Positions 16,962 to 24,818 of a DNA stretch of 44,642 bases are shown here, piece after piece. This stretch comes from Acidaminococcaceae bacterium. Lineage in GTDB: Bacteria; Bacillota; Negativicutes; Acidaminococcales; Acidaminococcaceae. The stretch spans positions 1 through 44,642 of the forward strand of contig CALXRU010000014.1 in NCBI GenBank assembly GCA_944390935.1, given 5' to 3'. Position numbers and translations under genes: made by a program. The notes under the pieces are model-generated. The model made no database searches. It was not told where the DNA came from and saw only the letters and a program-made list of their open reading frames with translations. The stretch's first letter is position 1. Each line of letters starts with the position of its first letter.

Positions 16962-17314
16962 TATGAGTGTGAAAGGCAATCGCTGACGGCCTTGTGCCGT
17001 AAGAGGAAAGTCCGGGCTCCACAGGGCAGAATGCCGGATAACGTCCGGCGAGGGTGACCTCAGGGATAGTGCCACAGAAATGTGTACCGCCTGCTTCGGC
17101 AGGTAAGGATGGAACGGTGCGGTAAGAGCGCACCAGCGTTCGGGTAACCGGGCGGCTAGGTAAACCCCATTCGGAGCAAGACCAAATAGGGAAGGGATGA
17201 AGCGGCCCGCTGATCCTTCCGGGTTGTGTCGCTTGAGCCTGCAAGTAATTGCCGGCCTAGATAAATGATTGCTGCCGCTTTGCGGAACAGAACCCGGCTT
17301 ATTGAGCACTCGTA
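16962..17314 (+). ncRNA. rnpB: RNase P RNA
   Basis: The catalytic RNA that removes 5' leaders from tRNA precursors. Diagnostic segments are GAGGAAAGTCCGGGCTCC near 17001, ACAGGGCAG, CCAGCGTTCGGGTAACCGG near 17140 and the 3' end AGAACCCGGCTTAT near 17290 (P4 strands). P1 is formed by GAGTG (16965-16969) and CACTC (17307-17311). The length of about 350 nt and the segment order look like A-type rather than Bacillus B-type. It has its own promoter and terminator. Ends are approximate by a few bases. Confidence 0.96.
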
Positions 17315-17326
17315 TTACGCAAATAC

Positions 17327-17357
17327 AGGCTGGTAATTTTACCGGCCTTATTTTTTT
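17327..17357 (+). terminator. Terminator after rnpB
   Basis: AGGCTGGTA (17327-17335) pairs with TACCGGCCT (17340-17348, one G-U), followed by TATTTTTTT. Confidence 0.8.
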
Positions 17358-17388
17358 GCAAAATTCACCGTTGTTTCATAACCGGCGC

Positions 17389-17417
17389 TTACAATTTGCT
17401 TAAAGTTGTTATATAAT
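17389..17417 (+). promoter_or_regulatory. Promoter of the glycosyltransferase gene
   Basis: TTACAA (17389-17394), 17-bp spacer, TATAAT (17412-17417), 33 bp before the ATG. Confidence 0.6.
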
Positions 17418-17450
17418 ATAATGGTAATTAAGTTTAAGGTGAGTCTGAAA

Positions 17451-18383
17451 ATGAAGAAGCTTGTTTCGTTTGTAGTACCTGTTTATAACGAAGAAGAAAA
17501 CCTGCATGAGTTCCATAAACGCATGAGCGGTGTAATGGAAGCGCTGCCCTACGATTATGAACTGATTTTTGTCGATGACGGTTCCGCCGACAGCAGCCAT
17601 TTGATTCTGGCAGAACTGGCAGAGCAGGATGAACATGTACAGGTGTATTTTTTGTCGCGCAATTACGGGCACCAGCTTGCGCTGACCTGCGGGCTGGACC
17701 ACGCGGACGGCGACGCTGTTATTACCATGGACGGTGATTTGCAGCACCCGCCCGAGCTTGTGCCGGAGCTTTTGAAGCTGTGGGAGGACGGCTATCAGAT
17801 TGTGCAGACGGTGCGAACGGCGACGGAGGACGCTTCGTTTTTTAAAAACCTGACATCTAAAGCTTATTACAAACTTATCAATTCGCTTTCCAAAGTGGAG
17901 ATTACACCGGGCGGCAGTGATTTCCGCCTGATGGACAAAGTTGCGGTGGAGGCGTTCAGGCACTACCGCGAGCGCGCGCGTTTTATCCGCGGGCTGGTGA
18001 ACACTTTGGGCTTTAAAACGGCAACTTTTGAGTTTACCGCGCCGTCGCGTTTTGCGGGGCATTCCAAATTTAACCTGCATAAGATGCTGCATTTTGCGCT
18101 GGACGGAATCACATCTTTTTCAAATTTACCGCTGCGCTGGGCATTTTATATCGGCATTGTGTTCGGTTTAATCAGCTTTATGCTGGTTTTACACGTGCTT
18201 TATGTAAAATATGTTGCAATGGACGCAGTGCCCGGTTGGGCAACGATGACGGCCAGCGTACTCTTTCTCGGCGGCATCCAGCTGGTGGGTATCGGCATTC
18301 TGGGCGAATATATCGGCCGCATTTTTGAGGAAGTTAAGCAAAGACCGTTGTACATCGTCGGCAGACACATTGGCAAACGGTAG
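17451..18383 (+). CDS. Family 2 glycosyltransferase, polyprenyl-phosphate type
   Basis: 310 residues. The catalytic GT-A domain has FVVPVYNEEENL (~5), FVDDGSADSS (~40), the DxD-like MDGDLQHPPE (~95) and GGSDFRLMD (~158). Two C-terminal helices (~228-252, ~265-290) anchor it in the membrane. This is the layout of bactoprenol glucosyl/mannosyl transferases such as GtrB/DpmI-type enzymes, which load a sugar onto a lipid carrier for envelope decoration. ATG 17451 with AAGGTGAG upstream is preferred over in-frame starts further left. No flippase or acceptor transferase is adjacent. Confidence 0.88.
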   Translation: MKKLVSFVVPVYNEEENLHEFHKRMSGVMEALPYDYELIFVDDGSADSSHLILAELAEQDEHVQVYFLSRNYGHQLALTCGLDHADGDAVITMDGDLQHPPELVPELLKLWEDGYQIVQTVRTATEDASFFKNLTSKAYYKLINSLSKVEITPGGSDFRLMDKVAVEAFRHYRERARFIRGLVNTLGFKTATFEFTAPSRFAGHSKFNLHKMLHFALDGITSFSNLPLRWAFYIGIVFGLISFMLVLHVLYVKYVAMDAVPGWATMTASVLFLGGIQLVGIGILGEYIGRIFEEVKQRPLYIVGRHIGKR

Positions 18384-18389
18384 TTTTGG

Positions 18390-18418
18390 TTTACAGCAGG
18401 CCGTTTTTGTGGTATAAT
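18390..18418 (+). promoter_or_regulatory. Promoter of the NlpC/P60 gene
   Basis: TTTACA (18390-18395), 17-bp spacer, TATAAT (18413-18418). It begins just after the glycosyltransferase stop. Confidence 0.65.
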
Positions 18419-18454
18419 TTACTTGTTTATAAAAGGCGCAAGGAAGTGATGTGG

Positions 18455-19123
18455 ATGGTAAAAAAAGGATTACTTTGTCTGGTATTTACTTGTGTACTCT
18501 GTTTAGCAAACATGGCGACTGCATTGGCCTCGTTTGAATATGGAGATAATGGCCCCGAAGTTCTGGCCATTCAAAAACGTCTGGTTGAATTGAAATACGA
18601 AATTAAACTGCTTGACGGTGATTTCGGTTCTGAAACGGAAGCCGCTGTCAAACGCTTCCAGGCGGATAAACAGTTGGAAGTCGACGGAATTATCGGCGAA
18701 GCTACCTATACGGCTTTGATGAACAAGCCGATGCCTCCTAACCGTTCCGGCAGGAGCGCAACCATCAGAAACGTCATCCGTGCGGCTTATGGCGTAATCG
18801 GTACTCCGTATGTGTTCGGCGGTACCAGCGTTTACGGTTTTGACTGCTCTGGTTTTACCCAGTACGCTTTTGCGCGTGCGGGCATCAATATTCCGCGTAC
18901 TGCCGATGTGCAGATGTACAGCGGCAAACAAATCAGCGCCAGCCAGCTGCGCCCGGGCGATTTGATTTTCTTCAGCACTTATGAACCCGGCCCGTCGCAC
19001 TGCGGCATTTATCTCGGCAACGGCCAGTTTATCCATGCAGGTTCCAGCACCGGCGTAACGGTTGCTTCTGCATTTACCGGCTATTGGGGTGCCCGTTATT
19101 ACGGCGCCTGCCGCATTATCTGA
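18455..19123 (+). CDS. Secreted NlpC/P60 peptidoglycan hydrolase with PG-binding domain
   Basis: About 222 residues. A signal peptide (~1-25, cleavage after ATALA) is followed by a peptidoglycan-binding domain (GDNGPEVLAIQKRL to GIIGEATYTAL) and an NlpC/P60 domain. The catalytic Cys is in GFDCSGFTQYAF and the His in SHCGIYLG, with FIHAGS after it. Such enzymes cut the D-Glu-diamino-acid bond of stem peptides. The start could be ATG 18449 or 18455; AAGGAAG is better spaced for 18455. It has its own promoter and terminator. Confidence 0.92.
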   Translation: MVKKGLLCLVFTCVLCLANMATALASFEYGDNGPEVLAIQKRLVELKYEIKLLDGDFGSETEAAVKRFQADKQLEVDGIIGEATYTALMNKPMPPNRSGRSATIRNVIRAAYGVIGTPYVFGGTSVYGFDCSGFTQYAFARAGINIPRTADVQMYSGKQISASQLRPGDLIFFSTYEPGPSHCGIYLGNGQFIHAGSSTGVTVASAFTGYWGARYYGACRII

Positions 19124-19158
19124 TTAAGCATAAACTACCAATTAAGCATAAACTACCA
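19123..19158. repeat. Tandem 18-bp duplication
   Basis: ATTAAGCATAAACTACCA occurs twice in a row, 19123-19140 and 19141-19158. Both copies contain the left arm of the terminator that follows. Confidence 0.9.
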
Positions 19159-19191
19159 ATCAGGTTCGCCCTGTTGGTAGTTTATTTTTTT
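19149..19191 (+). terminator. Terminator after the NlpC/P60 gene
   Basis: TAAACTACCAA (19149-19159) plus CAGG (19161-19164) pairs with CCTG (19170-19173) plus TTGGTAGTTTA (19174-19184), then TTTTTTT. One base is bulged. Confidence 0.85.
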
Positions 19192-19311
19192 ATTTTGACG
19201 TTAAAATATTCCTGCTTTGTAATATTTTTGTGAAAGCATATAGTGTTAAATACCCAAAGGCGCTGTTTTATTGTATAATAATGCTAATAACAGTTAATGG
19301 CGGTGATTTAT

Positions 19312-20019
19312 ATGGATAAACAAAAAGTATTGATTGCTGATGATGAAGCACCGATTAGGGAAATATTAAAAATTTACTGCGATAAGGAAGGCTTTGACGT
19401 AATTGAAGCTGCCGACGGCGCGGAAGCCATTTTAAAAGTGCAGTCCGAAAAGCCCGATATTATTATTCTGGATATTATGATGCCGGTAATGGACGGTTTG
19501 GAAGTCTGCAAACAGGTCCGCAAGATGAGCGATATCCCTATTATTATGCTGACGGCTAAGGACGACGACGACGACCGCATTTTGGGGCTGGAAATCGGCG
19601 CGGACGATTATATTACCAAGCCGTTCAACAACCGCGAGGTTATCGCAAGGGTTAAAGCCGTGCTGCGCAGAAGCACGATGGTTAAAAAAGAAGAAGCTGA
19701 CGGCCGTTCGCACATCGAATACAAAGGCCTCAGCATCGACATGGAAAAATATCAGGTTATTGCCTTTGGCAACAAAATGACCTTTACCGCCAAAGAGATG
19801 GAGCTTTTGTGGTGCCTGGCTTCCAACCCGGGCAAGGCGTTTTCGCGCAACCAGCTGTTGGAAACCATCTGGGGTTATTCCTATTACGGCGATACCCGCA
19901 CCGTAGATACGCACATTAAGCGCATCAGGCAAAAACTTAATATTCCGGAAGATTCCGAATGGGATATTACAACCATTTGGGGCGTAGGCTATAAGTTTGA
20001 GGTTAAAGACAAAAAATGA
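19312..20019 (+). CDS. OmpR/PhoB-family response regulator
   Basis: 235 residues. The receiver domain has acidic DDE (10-12), phosphoacceptor Asp54 in ILDIMMPVMDG, Thr in MLTAKDD and Lys in YITKPF. A winged-helix DNA-binding domain (~135-233) contains DTRTVDTHIKRIRQKL. ATG 19312 is preferred over in-frame ATG 19297 because GGCGGTGAT lies just upstream. Its stop overlaps the kinase start (ATGA), so the two form one unit. TATAAT occurs at 19274-19279 with no clear -35. Confidence 0.93.
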   Translation: MDKQKVLIADDEAPIREILKIYCDKEGFDVIEAADGAEAILKVQSEKPDIIILDIMMPVMDGLEVCKQVRKMSDIPIIMLTAKDDDDDRILGLEIGADDYITKPFNNREVIARVKAVLRRSTMVKKEEADGRSHIEYKGLSIDMEKYQVIAFGNKMTFTAKEMELLWCLASNPGKAFSRNQLLETIWGYSYYGDTRTVDTHIKRIRQKLNIPEDSEWDITTIWGVGYKFEVKDKK

Positions 20020-21554
20020 ACAAATCATTGAGCTCAAGGCTGATGTACAGCTTCATGGCTCTGATAATGGTTATCGTAGTCGGCGTTACGGCAGGTATTT
20101 CCTATCTTATCGCCGATTATTTTTTTAAGACCAACGAGCAGGAGCTGGCCGAAAAAGGCAACGAAATGGCCGCAACAGTTGAATATTTTATGGAGTTTGA
20201 CAACAGCCGCGACACGCTGAACCGTTATGTTTTCGCCGTGGACCGGCTTGTCGGCGCGCGTATCTGGCTGTTTGACGATAAGTTTGAACTTCTGGCGGCG
20301 TCCAACATCAATACGGATTACCAGCCTGACGGCACCCGCCCCGGCATTAAGGATTTAACGATGATGGAAGGCTCGACCGCCGAAATTTCCAGAGAAATTA
20401 AAAGCGGCAAGCTGGACACCAAGGTTATTGCCATTTTAAAGGACGTGTACAGCGGTAAATCCGTACAGTCGCAAATTTACCATCCTTATTATAAGGAGCA
20501 GGTTATGCTGGTGGGCGTGCCTTACGGCAAAGCGGGCGGTGCGGCGCGCGGCGCGATTTTGCTGGCGCAGCCGTTGAGCGGTTTTGACAGCTTTTTGCGC
20601 GATATTTACATTTACACATCTATCGTTGCAATTTTGGCGCTGATTTTAAGTATGTTCATGGTCCGCAGCCTGGCGCGCACGATGATTAAGCCTCTGGTTT
20701 CCATGAAGGACAGCGCGGTTGCCATTGCCGCCGGTGACTATACCCGCAAGGTGGAAGTACACGGCGAGGACGAGGTTGCCGATTTGGGCAAGGCATTGAA
20801 CGCTTTGGGTAATGATTTGAGTGAATTTGTTGCCAAAACGGAGCGCGCGGAAAAAATCCGCCGTGACTTCGTCGCTAACGTATCGCACGAGCTGCGCACG
20901 CCGCTGACGATTATCCGCGGCTATAACGAAGCTATCAGCGACGGCACCGTTACCGATAAGGACATGATACAGCGTTACCGTCTGCTGATTAACGAAGAAA
21001 CGCAACGTTTGCAGCGCATGATTAGTGAACTTTTGGATATCAGCCGTATGCAGGCCGCCGAAGAACTGCCGCCTGCCAAAATGCAGCCGCTGCCCTTGGG
21101 CGCGATTGTGCGTAACGTAGCCGAAAAACTGATGGTGAACGCCGTGGAACGCAATGTTAAGCTGCTGGTGCATGTCGATGAAAAATTGCAGGTAATGGGG
21201 CAGGGCGACCAGATGGTGCAGCTGGTGCTGATTATCGGCGACAACGCGCTGAAATACACGCCTGCTAACGGCACGGTGGCATTTTTAACGGAAATGTTGG
21301 ACGACGGCAGCGTTCGGCTGACGATATCCGACCAGGGGCCGGGAATACCCGAGGAAGATTTACCGTTCATCTGGGAACGTTTCTATAAGGTTGATAAATC
21401 GCATTCGCGCAACGTGCCGGGCACAGGCCTTGGGCTTGCCATCGCCCGCGAAATTATCCGCGTGCATGGCGCAAGGGTAGAGGTGTTCAGCAAAATCGGC
21501 GAAGGCACAAGGTTTGAAATTACCTTCCCGAAGGATAAAGTTATTGCCGATTGA
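20016..21554 (+). CDS. Sensor histidine kinase (HAMP, HisKA, HATPase)
   Basis: 512 residues: helix 1 (~8-32), an extracytoplasmic sensor domain (~33-195), helix 2 (~197-218), HAMP (~218-270), HisKA with phosphoacceptor His in VSHELRTPLT (~291), then HATPase with GDNALKYTP (N box), SDQGPGIPEED (G1), F box and GTGLGLAIAREI (G2). The layout resembles ResE/WalK/PhoR-like kinases. The signal is unknown. The next two genes encode an amidase and a VanX-like dipeptidase and appear to be co-transcribed, so a cell-envelope signal is plausible (inference). Confidence 0.93.
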   Translation: MNKSLSSRLMYSFMALIMVIVVGVTAGISYLIADYFFKTNEQELAEKGNEMAATVEYFMEFDNSRDTLNRYVFAVDRLVGARIWLFDDKFELLAASNINTDYQPDGTRPGIKDLTMMEGSTAEISREIKSGKLDTKVIAILKDVYSGKSVQSQIYHPYYKEQVMLVGVPYGKAGGAARGAILLAQPLSGFDSFLRDIYIYTSIVAILALILSMFMVRSLARTMIKPLVSMKDSAVAIAAGDYTRKVEVHGEDEVADLGKALNALGNDLSEFVAKTERAEKIRRDFVANVSHELRTPLTIIRGYNEAISDGTVTDKDMIQRYRLLINEETQRLQRMISELLDISRMQAAEELPPAKMQPLPLGAIVRNVAEKLMVNAVERNVKLLVHVDEKLQVMGQGDQMVQLVLIIGDNALKYTPANGTVAFLTEMLDDGSVRLTISDQGPGIPEEDLPFIWERFYKVDKSHSRNVPGTGLGLAIAREIIRVHGARVEVFSKIGEGTRFEITFPKDKVIAD

Positions 21555-21568
21555 TGAGGTGACAAGCG

Positions 21569-22348
21569 TTGAAAATTGCATTGGTGCAAATGGAAGTTTT
21601 GGAAAAAAATAAAGCCGGTAATGTGCAGAAGGCGTGCGAACTGCTGCGTCAGGCCGCGCCCAACTGCGATGTTGCCGTGCTGCCGGAAATATGGACGACG
21701 GGTTATTCGCTGGGGCATTTAAGCAAAGAGGCCGATTACCTGAACGGCACGGTGGTAAATGAGCTGCGGCAGATTGCCGCCGAAAACGGCTGCGCCATTG
21801 TGGCAGGTTCGATACCGCTGCGCAAGGGCGACGGCAATGTTTACAACACCGCCATTACCATTGATAAAAACGGCGAAATTGTTTTTTGTTACAGCAAGGT
21901 GCATTTGTTCAGTATGTTTAATGAACAGCGCTTTTTCAAGCCGGGCAACGATTTTGGCGTTTATGAGCTGGAAGGCACTACCTGCGCTTCGGCAATCTGT
22001 TATGATTTGCGCTTTCCGGAGCTGTTCCGCCACATGGCGATGCAGGGCACAAAAATTATCTTCGTGCCTGCGGAATGGCCTGAAGTGCGCGGCGCTATCT
22101 GGGATTTGTTTATCCGTGCGCGCGCGCTGGAAAACCACACTTTTATTGTCGGCGTAAACTGTACCGGCAAATTCCACGACCAGAAATTTTACGGCCATTC
22201 TGCCGTTATCAGCCCGTTTGGCGAAGTGCTCGCCGTTGGCGGCGGTGAAGAAGAAATTGTTTACTGCGACATTGATTTGAATTTGGTGGAAAAAGCCAAC
22301 GAATATATGAATGTTTTGAAGGATGTAAGGCCGGAGTTGATAAAATGA
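21569..22348 (+). CDS. Carbon-nitrogen hydrolase, omega-amidase/nitrilase type
   Basis: 259 residues of the nitrilase superfamily. The catalytic triad is visible: Glu40 in LPEIWTTGYS, Lys110 in CYSKVHLF and Cys144 in SAICYDLRFPE. The closest named group is the omega-amidase/YafV-like branch, which removes ammonia from alpha-keto acid amides. TTG start with GAGGTGAC upstream; no ATG is suitable. It follows the histidine kinase by 14 bp and overlaps the dipeptidase gene by 4 bp. Confidence 0.87.
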   Translation: MKIALVQMEVLEKNKAGNVQKACELLRQAAPNCDVAVLPEIWTTGYSLGHLSKEADYLNGTVVNELRQIAAENGCAIVAGSIPLRKGDGNVYNTAITIDKNGEIVFCYSKVHLFSMFNEQRFFKPGNDFGVYELEGTTCASAICYDLRFPELFRHMAMQGTKIIFVPAEWPEVRGAIWDLFIRARALENHTFIVGVNCTGKFHDQKFYGHSAVISPFGEVLAVGGGEEEIVYCDIDLNLVEKANEYMNVLKDVRPELIK

Positions 22349-23379
22349 TGAAACGGATTTTAAGCCTGCTGCTGTGCCTGCTATGCTTTGCGGGCAGTGC
22401 GCTAGCAGCACCGGCGTTTGAACCGAAAGACTGCCCGAAGGATTTAAAATACATTTTGGGTATGTATTACGGCAACGGCGAACTGTTTTTGCTGCGCGAG
22501 AACAAGGGCGAGGTAGAACTTGTTTACCGCTTTGGGCAGAAGGATTACAACTTTGCGGGCAGTAATATCTATCCATTATATAAGGAACATTTTGATTCTT
22601 ACACGATTAACGAAAGCGGGCCGTTGAACCATCTGGATGCCGCCGTGCGCATTGAGCGCAGCCGCGAAGGTTATGGCGTTAGCTGTTCCGTGGGCGGCAA
22701 CCGTTACAGCCGCCGCTTTTTTGCCGGAGAGAATGGCAAACCCTTCCGTTTTGCCGTCAGCGGCGACTGGCAGGAACTGAAAAATGCTGCCAATGCTGCG
22801 GTAATGCCTGCAAATCTTGGAGCAGGGCAGCAGGCGCAGCTTGTTAATCTGGCGCAGGCCGTGCCGGGCATTAAGCTGGATTTGCGTTACGCCGGTACGG
22901 ATAACTGCTTCGGCAATGTGCTGAACGATGACGCGCGTGCCTTTTTGGATGTGGAAGCAGCCGCGGCGTTAAACACCGTACAGCTTAACCTTGCCCAATA
23001 CGGATACGGGCTTTTGGTGTGGGAGGCTTACCGTCCGTGGTTGGTAAGTAAACTTGCTTATGACGCTCTGCCGCTTGAAAATAAATCCATGCTGCCCGCG
23101 CCGGAAGTTGGTTTCAGCCACAACACCGGGCGCAGTGTCGATGTCAGCCTGTACAGTTTGGCAACTGGCGAACCGGTTGACATGATTAGCGATTTTGACG
23201 AGCCTTCCATCCGCCAGTACGCAAGCTTTGCGGGCGGCACGGAGCTTGAGCGTTACCGCCGCGACCTGTTGCGCACGCAGATGCAGCTTGCCGGTTTTAC
23301 CGCCAGCGATATGGAATGGTGGCATTTTGACTACGGCGACCCCAAAGCCTTTGCGCATTTAAATGTAAAACCGCAGTAA
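22345..23379 (+). CDS. Exported VanX-like D-Ala-D-Ala dipeptidase with extra N-terminal domain
   Basis: 344 residues: a signal peptide (~1-22, ending GSALA-A), a ~125-residue region I do not recognise, then an M15D dipeptidase domain (~165-344). Family residues are all present: DLRYAGTDNCFG, VWEAYRPW (catalytic Arg), SHNTGRSVD (zinc His and Asp) and EWWH (catalytic Glu, zinc His). VanX/DdpX cleave D-Ala-D-Ala. Export places this one in the periplasm, where released wall peptides could be the substrate (inference). Translation is coupled to the amidase gene by an ATGA overlap. Confidence 0.87.
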   Translation: MMKRILSLLLCLLCFAGSALAAPAFEPKDCPKDLKYILGMYYGNGELFLLRENKGEVELVYRFGQKDYNFAGSNIYPLYKEHFDSYTINESGPLNHLDAAVRIERSREGYGVSCSVGGNRYSRRFFAGENGKPFRFAVSGDWQELKNAANAAVMPANLGAGQQAQLVNLAQAVPGIKLDLRYAGTDNCFGNVLNDDARAFLDVEAAAALNTVQLNLAQYGYGLLVWEAYRPWLVSKLAYDALPLENKSMLPAPEVGFSHNTGRSVDVSLYSLATGEPVDMISDFDEPSIRQYASFAGGTELERYRRDLLRTQMQLAGFTASDMEWWHFDYGDPKAFAHLNVKPQ

Positions 23380-23383
23380 GGCA

Positions 23384-23411
23384 TTTACAGTATTTATAAA
23401 TGTGTTATAAT
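23384..23411 (+). promoter_or_regulatory. Promoter for ylbF-like and murB
   Basis: TTTACA (23384-23389), 16-bp spacer, TATAAT (23406-23411), 39 bp before the ATG. Confidence 0.6.
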
Positions 23412-23450
23412 AGTTACGAAAATACATAATTAATTATGAGGTGACATATA

Positions 23451-23789
23451 ATGAACGTTTACGATTGCGCCAATGATTTGGCAAAAGCTTTAAAAGAAAG
23501 CCATGAATTAAAGAAATTAAAAGAAGCCAAGGTTGAGTTAAAAAAAGACCCAAAATCTGAAGAATTAGTAAATGACTTTATTAAATTGTATTATGAAATT
23601 GGTTTTGCTAAATATCAAAATCAAGAAGTAGATAAAGAAAAAGAAGAAAAAATGCAAAAACTTTCTTCGTTGCTTAGTCTTAATATGGCAGCAACAGAGT
23701 ATGTGAACGCATTTATGCGCTTTCAAATGATGATGGGTGATGTTAATAAAGCTATTGAAGACGTTGTAAAGGAAGCTGTCGGTGAATAA
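23451..23789 (+). CDS. YlbF/YmcA-family protein
   Basis: 112 residues, almost entirely helical and charged, fitting the YlbF/YmcA family (Com_YlbF). In B. subtilis these proteins form the Y-complex that affects RNase Y-dependent mRNA processing, competence and biofilm. The ATG has GAGGTGAC upstream. The codon use is much more AT-rich than in both neighbours, with AAA, GAA, AAT and TTA preferred. That may reflect transfer or selection for lysine-rich sequence. It overlaps murB by 8 bp and shares its promoter. Confidence 0.8.
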   Translation: MNVYDCANDLAKALKESHELKKLKEAKVELKKDPKSEELVNDFIKLYYEIGFAKYQNQEVDKEKEEKMQKLSSLLSLNMAATEYVNAFMRFQMMMGDVNKAIEDVVKEAVGE

Positions 23790-24699
23790 TTCCGTTAATG
23801 AATTAGCAGAAGTTTTAAAACAGAAAATGCCGGGGCATGTTTTTTGCAATGAGCCGATGAAGAAGCACACTTCGTTTAAAATCGGCGGCCCGGCAGATAT
23901 TTTGGTGCAGCCGCAGGACGCTGACGCTTTGGCGCAGGCTTTGGAGGCGGCGCGCGATTACGGAGTGCCGGTAACGATTTTGGGCAACGGCAGTAACGTG
24001 CTGGTGCGCGATAAAGGCATCCGCGGGCTTGTCATCAAAATCGGCAATGCGCTAAAAACCTTCCGTCAGGACGGTGAGCGCCTGTATTTTGGCGCGGGCT
24101 ATTCGCTGGCACTGGCATCACGCAAGGCGTGGGAATGCGGTTTAAGCGGCATGGAATTTGCCGTGGGCATACCGGGCAGCATCGGCGGCGCGGTTTACAT
24201 GAACGCCGGCGCTTACAACGGCGAGATGAAATGCGTTGTGGAAAGCGTGCGCGTAATGGACATGGCGGGCAAAGCCATGGAACTTACGGCGGAGGATTTG
24301 CAGTTTGGTTACCGTAAAACCAGTTTGCAGCAAAGCGGCTATATTATTACCGAAGTCTGCCTTAAAATGCAGCCGGGCGATAAAGACGCCATTAAAGCGA
24401 TGATGGACGATTTCAGCAGCAGGCGCATCAGCAAGCAGCCGTTGGAACTGCCGAGCGCTGGCAGCATGTTTAAACGCCCGCCCGGACATTTTGCCGGTAC
24501 GCTGATTGAGCAGGCGGGGCTTAAAGGCTATACCGTCGGCGGCGCTCAGGTATCCGAAAAGCACGCAGGGTTTGTCGTTAACCGCGGCAGCGCGACGGCG
24601 GCAGACGTTTTGCAGCTTATCGCGGATGTGCGCAGGATTGTTATGGAAAAAGCCGGTGTGGAGCTTCACCCCGAAGTGCTGGTTATCGGCGAAGAATAA
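23782..24699 (+). CDS. murB: UDP-N-acetylenolpyruvoylglucosamine reductase
   Basis: 305 residues. MurB reduces UDP-GlcNAc-enolpyruvate to UDP-MurNAc with NADPH and FAD, an early cytoplasmic step of peptidoglycan synthesis. Visible features are HTSFKIGGPADI, the FAD-binding GNGSNVLVRD and PGSIGGAVYMNAGAYNGEM, the catalytic Ser in SAGSMFKRP (~228) and the C-terminal Glu in LHPEVLVIG. The length fits the type II (B. subtilis-like) form. GTG start inside the end of the ylbF-like gene, with AAGGAAG upstream. Confidence 0.96.
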   Translation: MNNSVNELAEVLKQKMPGHVFCNEPMKKHTSFKIGGPADILVQPQDADALAQALEAARDYGVPVTILGNGSNVLVRDKGIRGLVIKIGNALKTFRQDGERLYFGAGYSLALASRKAWECGLSGMEFAVGIPGSIGGAVYMNAGAYNGEMKCVVESVRVMDMAGKAMELTAEDLQFGYRKTSLQQSGYIITEVCLKMQPGDKDAIKAMMDDFSSRRISKQPLELPSAGSMFKRPPGHFAGTLIEQAGLKGYTVGGAQVSEKHAGFVVNRGSATAADVLQLIADVRRIVMEKAGVELHPEVLVIGEE

Positions 24700-24715
24700 A
24701 ACAGCGATTTACGGA

Positions 24716-24741
24716 GAGCGGCTGCAAGGCCGTTCTTTTTT
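24716..24741 (+). terminator. Terminator after murB
   Basis: GAGCGGC (24716-24722) pairs with GCCGTTC (24729-24735, one G-U), followed by six T. Confidence 0.7.
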
Positions 24742-24757
24742 ATAGATACTGCCGTTG

Positions 24758-24786
24758 TTGTAGCGGCGCCGGGGATATGTTATAAT
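24758..24786 (+). promoter_or_regulatory. Promoter of the 519-aa unknown gene
   Basis: TTGTAG (24758-24763), 17-bp spacer, TATAAT (24781-24786), 32 bp before the ATG. Confidence 0.55.
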
Positions 24787-24818
24787 AAGCTATCACAGAA
24801 AGAGGTATTTTATAGAGC

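Noticed and set aside
16912..17309. Open frames on the minus strand across rnpB
   Set aside because: They lie wholly inside a well-supported RNase P RNA and have no start signals.
22345..23379. Vancomycin-resistance cluster
   Set aside because: A VanX-like gene and a two-component system are present, but no VanH dehydrogenase or VanA-type ligase, and the dipeptidase is exported.
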